Below, in pieces: positions 1-5,404 of a stretch of DNA of 6,420 nt (positions within the stretch are counted from its first letter, which is position 1; every line of letters starts with the position of its first letter). Made by a program: the position numbers and the translations under genes. The notes beneath the pieces were generated by a model that saw nothing but the letters and a program-made list of their open reading frames with translations, searched no databases and was not told the origin of the DNA. The stretch is from positions 1 to 6,420 of the forward strand of contig QNUZ01000142.1 in assembly GCA_004347865.1 (NCBI GenBank), read 5' to 3'. The stretch is from Archaeoglobi archaeon (GTDB lineage: Archaea; Halobacteriota; Archaeoglobi; Archaeoglobales; Archaeoglobaceae).

Positions 1-2
1 CC

Positions 3-95
3 CCTGGCATTGCGGGAGAACTCGGCTCCCGCTCCTCATCTCTTAAAAGTTGGCCAGAGGAGGGCATCCACAACAGTGTAGCGGCTTCGAGTTAA
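3..95 (+). CDS. Possible C-terminal tail of a TnpB-like protein (partial, 5' end outside window)
   Basis: One frame is open from the left edge for 30 codons and stops at TAA 93-95. The residues begin PGIAGELGSRSS and end SVAASS, a low-complexity Gly/Ser-rich tail with no recognisable domain. C-terminal tails of this kind, encoded by DNA that doubles as omega-RNA scaffold, are common in TnpB proteins, and the downstream hairpin fits that reading. No RuvC-like or zinc-finger motif lies in the visible part, so the identification depends wholly on context. The other two forward frames stop at 79-81 and about 44-46. Confidence 0.3.
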   Translation, partial: PGIAGELGSRSSSLKSWPEEGIHNSVAASS

Positions 96-124
96 AGACT
101 TTTCCCCCGCCCTAAAGGGCGGGG
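12..124 (+). ncRNA. Omega-RNA-like structured RNA with a predicted pseudoknot
   Basis: A perfect 7-bp stem pairs GCGGGAG (12-18) with CTCCCGC (26-32). Its 7-nt loop (AACTCGG, 19-25) is complementary across its whole length to TCGAGTT at 87-93, with six Watson-Crick pairs and one G-U, giving a pseudoknot. A second stem pairs 33-37 with 57-61 and abuts the first, so the two could stack. A third, terminal hairpin pairs 105-113 with 116-124. Omega-RNAs that guide TnpB nucleases overlap the tnpB 3' end, run to the element's right end and contain a pseudoknot, as established for ISDra2. The pairing is read directly from the sequence; function as a guide RNA is inference. The guide segment would lie just downstream of the element border. 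Confidence 0.4.
105..124 (+). terminator. Perfect GC-rich hairpin, element end and/or terminator
   Basis: CCCCGCCCT at 105-113 pairs perfectly with AGGGCGGGG at 116-124 around a minimal loop, and TTTGTT follows. This is the strongest hairpin in the window. In IS200/IS605 elements such a hairpin near the right end is recognised by the TnpA transposase. It could also stop transcription arriving from the left, shielding the downstream gene, although the following U-tract is short and interrupted. Confidence 0.5.
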
Positions 125-142
125 TTTGTTGCTCAGATCAAA

Positions 143-174
143 AAATTCATAATCTGCATCCGAAACAGCTTAAA
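143..174 (+). promoter_or_regulatory. Possible TATA-type promoter for the EMAP-domain gene, leaderless start
   Basis: An A/T-rich stretch (AAATTCATAAT, 143-153) is centred about 26-27 bases upstream of the ATG at 175, the usual distance from an archaeal TATA box to the transcription start. There is no Shine-Dalgarno sequence before the ATG, so transcript and protein probably start at or next to the same base. It lies immediately outside the putative transposon end, so the element may have landed just upstream of this promoter. Confidence 0.3.
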
Positions 175-807
175 ATGGAACCGAGAGACTTCAGGATACT
201 TCTGGCGGAAAGAGGGATTGAAGAGCTTAAGAAAGTCTCCAATTCTCTAAGAATTCCGAAAAGAAAAGAGTTTGTCGCTAATTTGGGGGAGATCGAGGCA
301 AAGCTTCAGGTTGTGAAATACAGCTACATGCCCGCTGAAGAGGTTGCAAAGCTCGAGGAATTGCTAAAAATCTCGGAAATGGCGTCCAAGTTAAGAAAGG
401 ATATTCAGCAAAGCGATTTTTATGGAATTACTGCACATTACTGGCTTGAATACATCGAAAAGCTTCCTGAGCTGATGAAGAGGGGCGAGATTCAGAAGGT
501 TTACGAGGCGATAAGGTTCTTTTCCGGAGACGTTCTTTCGAAAAGAAAAACTGGCAATCTATGGCTCTGTCTCGTCGACTGCAGCTTCAAGCTTGAAGTC
601 GTCACGAACTCCGAAGAGTTGACAAAGGGGAACAGGGTCGTAAGCTACCTCCCGCCTAGGAAATTCGGGGATTTCGTAAGCAGAGGGATGTTCGTCGACG
701 CTTCACTTGGCAAAAAAGGCGAGCTCGGCATTGATGAGATAAGGAAAATTTCAAAAAGCCTTGGAGAGGTCGAATCACTGCTCATATCGCTGCTTTCGCA
801 AAAATAA
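175..807 (+). CDS. Predicted RNA-binding protein with C-terminal EMAP/tRNA-binding domain (COG2517-like)
   Basis: This 210-residue protein has a charged, helical N-terminal two-thirds (about 1-112) followed by a compact OB-fold resembling the EMAP/Trbp111 tRNA-binding domain (about 113-178). The recognisable core is the strand pattern LWLCLVDCSFKLEVVTN (129-145), then a Gly-containing turn and the PPRKFGDFVSRGMF segment (160-173). The last matches the 'P-R-K-x-x-G-x-x-S-x-G-M' signature of MetRS-beta, CsaA and PheRS-beta tRNA-binding domains. The layout fits the archaeal family called predicted RNA-binding proteins with a C-terminal EMAP domain. The RNA target is unknown. The ATG at 175 is the only good start: the frame is open back to a TAG at 79-81, but no ATG, GTG or TTG lies in between. 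Its stop codon touches the stop codon of the convergent gene on the other strand. Confidence 0.8.
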   Translation: MEPRDFRILLAERGIEELKKVSNSLRIPKRKEFVANLGEIEAKLQVVKYSYMPAEEVAKLEELLKISEMASKLRKDIQQSDFYGITAHYWLEYIEKLPELMKRGEIQKVYEAIRFFSGDVLSKRKTGNLWLCLVDCSFKLEVVTNSEELTKGNRVVSYLPPRKFGDFVSRGMFVDASLGKKGELGIDEIRKISKSLGEVESLLISLLSQK

Positions 808-2163
808 TCATTCCCTACCGTAGTCGTCCTCAATCCTTTCTATATCGTCCTCCTCGAGGTATTCCCCGATCTGCGTCTCAATCACCTCAAGATCAACCTT
901 CCCAGGATTTTCAAGTCTGTGAAGGACCCCTGCAGGAATGAAGGTGCTCTCCCCCGGGCGGAGAATTGTTTCCCTCCCATCGTAGTAAACTCGGGCCGTT
1001 CCCTTAACCACTACCCAGTGCTCGCTTCTATGATAGTGTCTCTGCAGGCTGAGCCTTTTTCCTGGTCTGATCGTTATCCTCTTTATCTTGTATCTCTCTC
1101 CCTCCTCAAGCACAGTGTATGAACCCCAGGGACGAAATGCTGTTCTGTGAACCACAACCCTCCTGTCATTCCTAGCGGAGAGGGTTTTGTATATTTCCCT
1201 GACTTTTTCGGATTCGCCCATCCTCGAAACCAAAAGCGCGTCTTCCGTATCGACTATTATCAGCTTTTCGACCCCAATTGTTGCTATCAGCTTCTGTCCA
1301 ACAACAAGGTTGTTTTTCGAGTTGATACTAACGGGTTTCTCCCCTATTGCCGCATTTCCGAACTCGTCTTTTGCTGAGATTTCGTAGAGCGAATCGAAGC
1401 TACCCAGATCGCTCCACCTAGCATCCATGGGGACAACGGCAACTTTATTAGACTTCTCAAGGATTCCGTAGTCAACAGACATCTCAGGTATTTTGTCATA
1501 TACCTCCTCTATGCTTTCATGCGTCTCAAAGGCATCGAATATCTCCGGAACAAGTTTTTTTACCTCTTCAATAAAGATTTTAGAATCGAAGAAAAACATT
1601 CCGCTGTTCCAGAGGTAACCGCTTTTGAAAAATTCCTCTGCTTTCCTCAAATCAGGCTTTTCCTTAAACTCATCAACAATAAAGCCATTCCCCAAACCTT
1701 TACCCGGCTTTATGTATCCGTAGCCAGTGTGGGGCCTAGTGGGTTTGATTCCAAATGTAACTAGAAAGTTTTCGGAAAGCTTCTCGGCAGCCCTGAATGC
1801 ATTCCTGTAGCTTTCATTTACCTCAACAAAGTGATCAGACGGGAGGATTGCAAATTTTCCGGAATTAGTTTTCAAAACCCAAAATATTGCCGGAAGCGTG
1901 CTCCTGGCCCGGGGCTCAAGATATACGTTTTCCTTCGGTATCTCGATGTTCAAATCCTTCATATCGTCAATAATCCTGAATTTGTACTCCCTGTTTGCTA
2001 CAACAAAGATCTCTTCGGGTTTTGAAAATACAAGGGCCCTTTCCAGTGTCTTCTGAAATAAACTCGAACTGTTGAAGATCTTTATGAACTGTTTTGGCAT
2101 AAGTTCCCTGCTCAACGGCCAGAGCCTAGTTCCCTTGCCACCAGCGAGGATCAAAGTTTTCAT
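808..2163 (-). CDS. manC: Mannose-1-phosphate guanylyltransferase / mannose-6-phosphate isomerase (bifunctional, type II PMI)
   Basis: This 451-residue, full-length enzyme makes GDP-mannose from mannose-1-phosphate and GTP and can interconvert fructose-6-phosphate and mannose-6-phosphate. The N-terminal nucleotidyltransferase domain (about 1-270) opens with the pyrophosphorylase signature LAGGKGTRLWPLSRELMPKQF-type loop (6-26). It also shows the LPSDHFV motif (107-113), FKEKP (166-170), the WNSGMFFF segment (185-192) and DYGILEKS (231-238). The C-terminal cupin domain (about 340-450) carries the metal-site pattern LQRHYHRSEHW (373-383), STFIPAGVLHRLENPG (406-421) and the ending EEDDIERIEDDYGR. 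In archaea GDP-mannose feeds protein glycosylation, glycolipids and, in some thermophiles, mannosylglycerate; which applies here is not visible. It is the last gene of the minus-strand run, 9 nt after trmJ, with no Shine-Dalgarno sequence. Confidence 0.95.
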   Translation of the reverse strand: MKTLILAGGKGTRLWPLSRELMPKQFIKIFNSSSLFQKTLERALVFSKPEEIFVVANREYKFRIIDDMKDLNIEIPKENVYLEPRARSTLPAIFWVLKTNSGKFAILPSDHFVEVNESYRNAFRAAEKLSENFLVTFGIKPTRPHTGYGYIKPGKGLGNGFIVDEFKEKPDLRKAEEFFKSGYLWNSGMFFFDSKIFIEEVKKLVPEIFDAFETHESIEEVYDKIPEMSVDYGILEKSNKVAVVPMDARWSDLGSFDSLYEISAKDEFGNAAIGEKPVSINSKNNLVVGQKLIATIGVEKLIIVDTEDALLVSRMGESEKVREIYKTLSARNDRRVVVHRTAFRPWGSYTVLEEGERYKIKRITIRPGKRLSLQRHYHRSEHWVVVKGTARVYYDGRETILRPGESTFIPAGVLHRLENPGKVDLEVIETQIGEYLEEDDIERIEDDYGRE

Positions 2164-2200
2164 AATGAAAATCTATGGGTTATTAATATTTTTCTTCATC
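2164..2200 (-). promoter_or_regulatory. Possible internal promoter for the mannose nucleotidyltransferase gene
   Basis: On the minus strand, a purine-rich BRE-like segment (GAAGAAAAA) runs into a TATA-like ATATTAATA at about 2181-2189, roughly 20-26 bases before the ATG at 2163. The gene lacks a Shine-Dalgarno sequence, so a leaderless transcript from here is plausible. It would let GDP-mannose synthesis be expressed independently of the redox genes upstream. The box overlaps the last codons of trmJ, and its spacing is slightly short, so confidence is low. Confidence 0.3.
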
Positions 2201-2874
2201 CTCTCAATAGCGCTCAAGGTTTTGCCGAATATACCGAAAAGCGTTTGAAGTTCGTAATCCCTAAGCCTAGCCCTTCCAAGAACCCTACGAAGGGTGACAA
2301 GTTCTCTTCTCTCTCTTTGCTTTGGAAATCCCACTAAGTCAAGTAATTCCGAGACTTTGTTTATCAGAATTTCTATCTCCTCCGCCTTCGCTAGATTCTC
2401 CGTCGTTGGCACCTCCTTTTTGCTGAGGATGTAAAGCAAAACCGCTGCTGCATGGCTTACATTCATCACCGGATAGGCATCACTTGTTGGGATCTTTACA
2501 AGCAGATGACATCTCTCTATTTCCTCGTTCAAAAGGCCAAAGTCTTCTCTTCCAAAGAGGATAGCTACTTCACCCTCTAGATATTCCAAAAGCTCTTCCG
2601 GAGTAAGCAGCGGCTTTCTGAAGAACCTATAATCGCCTCCAGAAATTCCCGTAGTTCCAACGATCATGTTAAACCTAGAGAGAAATGGGAACAGGTCTTC
2701 AACAGTCAGGGCGTTCTCGAGCACATCTTTTGCATTTGCAGCAGTCTTAAAGCTCTCCTCTGTTACCCTGCAATTGTATAGGTAGAGCCTCTCGAATCCA
2801 AAGTTCTTTACTACACGGGCTATGAAGCCAACGTTTTCAGGAATCTTTAGCTCAACGAGCACAACATGGATCAT
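2173..2874 (-). CDS. trmJ: tRNA (cytidine/uridine-2'-O-)-methyltransferase TrmJ, SPOUT family
   Basis: This 233-residue SpoU/SPOUT-class enzyme is expected to 2'-O-methylate nucleotide 32 in the tRNA anticodon loop using S-adenosylmethionine. All three family motifs are present: motif 1 PENVGFIARVVKNFG (12-26, with the conserved Asn and Arg), motif 2 LFGREDFGL (106-114), and motif 3 IPTSDAYPVMNVSHAAAVLLY (128-148), which forms the trefoil knot around the cofactor. The C-terminal 75 residues are charged and helical, as in TrmJ proteins, where they extend the tRNA-binding surface. The characterised Sulfolobus enzyme acts on C32 only, so a cytidine preference is likely but not provable here. The ATG overlaps the stop of the cytochrome gene upstream (ATGA). 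There is no Shine-Dalgarno sequence, so translation is probably coupled. Confidence 0.92.
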   Translation of the reverse strand: MIHVVLVELKIPENVGFIARVVKNFGFERLYLYNCRVTEESFKTAANAKDVLENALTVEDLFPFLSRFNMIVGTTGISGGDYRFFRKPLLTPEELLEYLEGEVAILFGREDFGLLNEEIERCHLLVKIPTSDAYPVMNVSHAAAVLLYILSKKEVPTTENLAKAEEIEILINKVSELLDLVGFPKQRERRELVTLRRVLGRARLRDYELQTLFGIFGKTLSAIERMKKNINNP

Positions 2875-3299
2875 TCGCTTGGAACGTTTGCGGAATGTGG
2901 ATCATGGCAATAGCTACATCTGACACCGCTCCCGTGATTTTCCTCAACCGTTGGAATGTTCCTGCCAGCAATTTTCTTGTGGCAGATCATGCATGCATCT
3001 CTGGTGTCTTCAACAACAATGCTCCCAGCGGTTCTGAGCTTTGCATGCTCTTTTCCAGTTCCATGACATGCCGCACATTCAACCCCGGAATGGTTTCCGA
3101 GCGATAGGTTTGTGAAAACTTCCAAGTGGCACTGCTTGCAAACCTCGCTTTGAACGTGAACCGGTTCTTTTCCCATCTCTTCCTCTATGGCTAAAACTAT
3201 GCTCTCCTCTTTTATGTACGGGGATATGATGAAAGTGTACACCAAAACGGCGGCGTAGATCAGTATGGCAATTGAAAAGACTGCGGTTGAGATCCTCAT
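2871..3299 (-). CDS. Membrane-anchored tetraheme cytochrome c
   Basis: This 142-residue protein has one N-terminal membrane segment (about 5-27) that is probably an uncleaved anchor. An acidic linker and an extracytoplasmic domain with four CXXCH heme-attachment motifs at 54-58, 75-79, 103-107 and 128-132 follow. Extra histidines at 70, 85, 122 and 136 are available as distal ligands, so low-potential bis-His hemes are likely. The domain looks like a tandem duplication of a diheme unit: both halves carry an N-H...G-V-x-C-x-x-C-H pattern (69-79 and 121-132). Gene position and anchor recall DsrJ, the cytochrome of DsrMKJOP complexes, but DsrJ has three hemes. The start follows GGTGGTGGAG (3302-3311) and overlaps the ferredoxin stop as ATGA. 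The likely role is to accept or donate electrons for the Fe-S/NrfD partners outside the membrane. Confidence 0.9.
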   Translation of the reverse strand: MRISTAVFSIAILIYAAVLVYTFIISPYIKEESIVLAIEEEMGKEPVHVQSEVCKQCHLEVFTNLSLGNHSGVECAACHGTGKEHAKLRTAGSIVVEDTRDACMICHKKIAGRNIPTVEENHGSGVRCSYCHDPHSANVPSE

Positions 3300-4006
3300 A
3301 GCTCCACCACCGTATCAAGGTTTATGTAAAAAACCCTTGGATAGGTTCCCGCTTCGGGTTTTAGAACCGTAGTCCTGTTCTTTTTTATAAGATCGTAAAC
3401 CTCGCTACCCTCCTCAAGCGGCCCGAACTTCCTCGCCCCTGTGGGGCAAACAACGACGCAGGCCGGCAGTAATCCCTTTCTTAGACGGTGGTAGCAGAAT
3501 GTGCATTTGTCCGTCACCTTCTCCTCCGGGTGGACGAAAGTGGCTCCGTAGGGGCATGCCGTAATGCAGTACTTGCATCCTATGCATGTCTCCTTATCCA
3601 CGAGAACTATACCCTCCTTTGTATGAAATCTCGCGTATACAGGGCATACGTTAACGCAAGGGGCATTTGCGCAGTGATTGCACAGCTTTGGAACAAAAAA
3701 TCCTTTACTGGCCTTTGATTTCAGGAAGGGGTTCTCTTCTGTGTTCATCACGAGCTTTTTGTCATCCAAATATCCTTCTATCCAGGTTCTTGAAACCGGG
3801 GCTTCTATCGGAACGTGATTCTCGGTTTTGCATGCAATGACACATTTTCCGCAGCCTATGCACTTGTCTACGTCTATTACCATCGCGTATTTCTTAGCGG
3901 GTCCGGTCTCCACCATTTCCCTTGATCTCCCCGAAGGTATAACGATTCTGAAGCCTGGTATAAACGGGAGAGTAATCACGCTTTTCAAGAACTCCCTACG
4001 ATGCAT
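3296..4006 (-). CDS. Tat-exported 4x[4Fe-4S] ferredoxin-type subunit (DsrO/PsrB/NrfC-like)
   Basis: With the start at 4004-4006 the protein has 236 residues. It opens with a twin-arginine signal (MHRREFLKS, arginines 3-4) and a short hydrophobic stretch, so it is folded with its clusters and exported by Tat. Four complete cysteine groups at 49/52/55/59, 109/112/117/121, 141/144/147/151 and 168/171/183/187 give 16 ligands for four [4Fe-4S] clusters, the arrangement of DmsB/PsrB/NrfC/DsrO subunits. It should form the electron wire between the NrfD membrane subunit and the cytochrome. The frame is open upstream to an ATG at 4051, but that start would bury the Tat motif behind 15 residues. The chosen ATG has a strong GGAGGTG four bases before it. 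Its start overlaps the nrfD end by 11 nt. Confidence 0.93.
   Translation of the reverse strand: MHRREFLKSVITLPFIPGFRIVIPSGRSREMVETGPAKKYAMVIDVDKCIGCGKCVIACKTENHVPIEAPVSRTWIEGYLDDKKLVMNTEENPFLKSKASKGFFVPKLCNHCANAPCVNVCPVYARFHTKEGIVLVDKETCIGCKYCITACPYGATFVHPEEKVTDKCTFCYHRLRKGLLPACVVVCPTGARKFGPLEEGSEVYDLIKKNRTTVLKPEAGTYPRVFYINLDTVVEL
3299..3311 (-). promoter_or_regulatory. Ribosome binding site for the tetraheme cytochrome
   Basis: GGTGGTGGAG (3302-3311, minus strand) lies two bases before the ATG at 3299, inside the last codons of the ferredoxin gene. It gives this cytochrome its own initiation signal although the genes overlap, unlike trmJ just downstream. Confidence 0.5.
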
Positions 4007-5273
4007 GCTCCACCTCCATTGGCAACAGCTTGTAAACAGCATAATACGCAAAAGTTACCAGTGCAAGCGCCCCCAAGATGAACATGAGTTCGAATGGGTG
4101 AGGAGGTGTAGGCAGCGAGAGCCCTGAGATGTTCTTCACTACCTGTCCTGCAAAGATAAAGTCAAATCTGTAGGTGAACACTCCCGCTATCACAAGAACT
4201 GACGAAGTCAGAAGCACTTTGATGCTGTTTCCCCTCAACAGCAACAAGAATATCGGGATCACCATTCCCAGCAGAACCTCCACTATCCAGAAGTTCAGCG
4301 CGTAACTTCCAAACATCAGGTTTGCAACAGAGATAGCCGCAAAGTGGTTCACACCGGGATAACCAACGATAACAGCCCTCCAAGCCGTGAAGAGAAGTGC
4401 TATTGCAAGGGATACACCTAGGATTTTTCTTAGAACAGGCAATGCTGAAAGCTTTTCCTTCGAACTGGTAGCCCAACTTGTAACGATGGTCGCGATAACC
4501 AGTATTGCCGCCCCTCCGAATATCGCGGTAACAACAAAGTAGATGGGAGTTATTGCATCGTGCCACAGCGGAATGTAGCTGGCAGCAAAGAGTGCTCCAA
4601 GGTTGCTATATGCCAAAACAGCCGTGATCAGCGCTACAATGCCTATGGATCTAGCTACTTCCGAGTCGATCGATTTGTCTCTCGTTGTCAGGTATTTTGC
4701 AAGTTTGTTTAAGGCCGAGGATGTGAAGTACCTATTTTGGATATAGTCACCTATAAACCTCAAAGATAGAATTTTCCCAACAGCCCCCTTAACACCCTTA
4801 AGCTCGGACTGTTTGACTAAATCGCTCCTGAAGTAGAACCAAGATTCTACGATCAAAAAGATTAGCTCGAGAATGTAAAACATTATCATCCAGTACATGA
4901 CGCTTGTGGGATTGGCGTGACCTAAAGTAGCGTAGCCTGCCCTTTCTATTCTCTCCAAGTCAAATGCAATTGTGATCAAACCCACGATAATGGAAAGAAT
5001 GGCAATAACGACTGCATCCTTAACGATTACTTCAATTTCCTTAATGTGGAGAACTTCACCAGCTGATGCTATGGCTGCAGTGCCCAAAAGAACCAGAAAT
5101 ACGTATAGAGCTACGAGATATCTCCAAGGAACCCCAAAAGCGGATTCATAAGGCTCCACTGGTAACTCCACAGACAGCGGAGGTGGAAAATGCATCAGAT
5201 AAGCACCCACAAATCCCAAAGCTGTCAAGGCGAGCGTCAGTGAAACAAAGACAGTCTCAATTGCCCTCAACAT
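3996..5273 (-). CDS. nrfD: NrfD/PsrC-family integral membrane subunit, quinone-interacting
   Basis: This 425-residue membrane protein has about ten predicted transmembrane segments, near 6-28, 50-71, 85-104, 124-147, 209-233, 240-266, 283-303, 322-346, 351-370 and 395-416. A long hydrophilic loop runs from 148 to 208. The segment FDLERIERAG...ANPTSVMYW (104-128) matches the conserved 'D-L-x-R-x-E-R ... N-P-T-S-x-M-Y-W' region of NrfD/HybB/DsrP/HmcC-type subunits. These exchange electrons between menaquinone and an attached Fe-S protein without any cofactor of their own. Ten helices suit the long DsrP/HmcC/HybB branch better than the eight-helix PsrC. It is the first gene of the minus-strand run, and GAGGTG lies just before its ATG. 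The two following genes encode the matching Fe-S protein and cytochrome. Confidence 0.88.
   Translation of the reverse strand: MLRAIETVFVSLTLALTALGFVGAYLMHFPPPLSVELPVEPYESAFGVPWRYLVALYVFLVLLGTAAIASAGEVLHIKEIEVIVKDAVVIAILSIIVGLITIAFDLERIERAGYATLGHANPTSVMYWMIMFYILELIFLIVESWFYFRSDLVKQSELKGVKGAVGKILSLRFIGDYIQNRYFTSSALNKLAKYLTTRDKSIDSEVARSIGIVALITAVLAYSNLGALFAASYIPLWHDAITPIYFVVTAIFGGAAILVIATIVTSWATSSKEKLSALPVLRKILGVSLAIALLFTAWRAVIVGYPGVNHFAAISVANLMFGSYALNFWIVEVLLGMVIPIFLLLLRGNSIKVLLTSSVLVIAGVFTYRFDFIFAGQVVKNISGLSLPTPPHPFELMFILGALALVTFAYYAVYKLLPMEVEHAS
4010..4017 (-). promoter_or_regulatory. Strong Shine-Dalgarno sequence that fixes the ferredoxin start
   Basis: GGAGGTGG on the minus strand lies four bases before the ATG at 4004-4006, inside the end of the nrfD reading frame. 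It supports this ATG over the in-frame ATG 45 bases upstream, which lacks such a signal. The resulting protein begins directly with a twin-arginine motif. Confidence 0.7.
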
Positions 5274-5320
5274 CTCACCTCTTCTCGAGATCGAGTCTTC
5301 AGCTTTTTAAGTTTTTCCAA
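5274..5320 (-). promoter_or_regulatory. Promoter and ribosome binding site of the redox operon, with a possible operator
   Basis: Reading the minus strand, GGAAAAA (BRE-like) leads into CTTAAAAAG (5303-5311, TATA-like). The expected transcription start, about 26 bases on, is near 5281, just ahead of GAGGTG (5276-5281) and the ATG at 5273. An inverted repeat, CTCGA-GA-TCGAG (5284-5295), sits between the box and the expected start, where a bound repressor would block polymerase. The boxes are read from sequence; operator function is inference from position only. Confidence 0.4.
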
Positions 5321-5330
5321 TTTATCTCCT

Positions 5331-5348
5331 CCCGCCTTTTGGGCTGGG
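5331..5348. repeat. Imperfect GC-rich hairpin between the two divergent promoters
   Basis: CCC-GCC (5331-5336) can pair with GGC-T-GGG (5342-5348) with one bulged base, giving six G-C pairs in otherwise A/T-rich DNA. It lies between the two TATA-like boxes. It loosely resembles the perfect hairpin at 105-124 (about 13 of 20 positions), but the match is mostly the shared GC palindrome pattern. Confidence 0.25.
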
Positions 5349-5353
5349 CTTCA

Positions 5354-5404
5354 AGTTGTGAACTAAAAATGAAAAAATAATTAAACAACCGATAATGGGT
5401 ATCT
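5354..5404 (+). promoter_or_regulatory. Promoter of the acyl-CoA dehydrogenase gene
   Basis: An A/T-rich box (AAATAATTAAA, about 5376-5386) is centred some 25 bases before the ATG at 5405, and there is no Shine-Dalgarno sequence, so a leaderless transcript is likely. A small inverted repeat AGTT-GTG-AACT (5354-5364) lies just upstream of the box and could bind a regulator. Its arms are only four bases, so this is weak. Confidence 0.35.

Larger units (their letters stand above)
1..142 (+). mobile_element. Probable right end of an IS200/IS605-family (TnpB-type) element
   Basis: The left edge has the architecture expected at the 3' end of a tnpB-bearing IS200/IS605 or IS1341-type element. It has a short open frame ending in TAA at 93-95, structured RNA-like sequence overlapping that end, and a perfect GC-rich hairpin (stem 105-113 with 116-124) close to the presumed element border. 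A TCAA at 138-141 is a possible cleavage-type tetranucleotide just outside the hairpin, but the exact border is not determined. No transposase catalytic region is visible because the element would extend left of the window. What is seen is the secondary structure; the family assignment is inference. The alternative is a plain transcription terminator after an unrelated gene. Confidence 0.45.

Noticed and set aside
1..174. CRISPR repeat or tRNA gene near the left edge
   Set aside because: The strong palindrome occurs once with no repeats or spacers, and no cloverleaf or TPsiC-type sequence could be built.
3079..3318. 79-codon minus-strand frame with several charged residues
   Set aside because: It lies in a shifted frame within the tetraheme cytochrome gene and has no domain or start signal.
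4007..4051. N-terminal extension of the ferredoxin subunit
   Set aside because: It overlaps nrfD coding sequence, would precede the Tat motif, and has no supporting ribosome binding site.
4162..4566. 134-codon minus-strand frame rich in Cys and Gly
   Set aside because: It is an out-of-frame reading of the nrfD transmembrane region. The cysteines are not in metal-binding patterns.
5331..5348. GC hairpin as a second copy or relic of the element end seen at 105-124
   Set aside because: Similarity is about 13 of 20 positions and mostly reflects the common GC palindrome. The flanks do not match and there is no structured RNA next to it.
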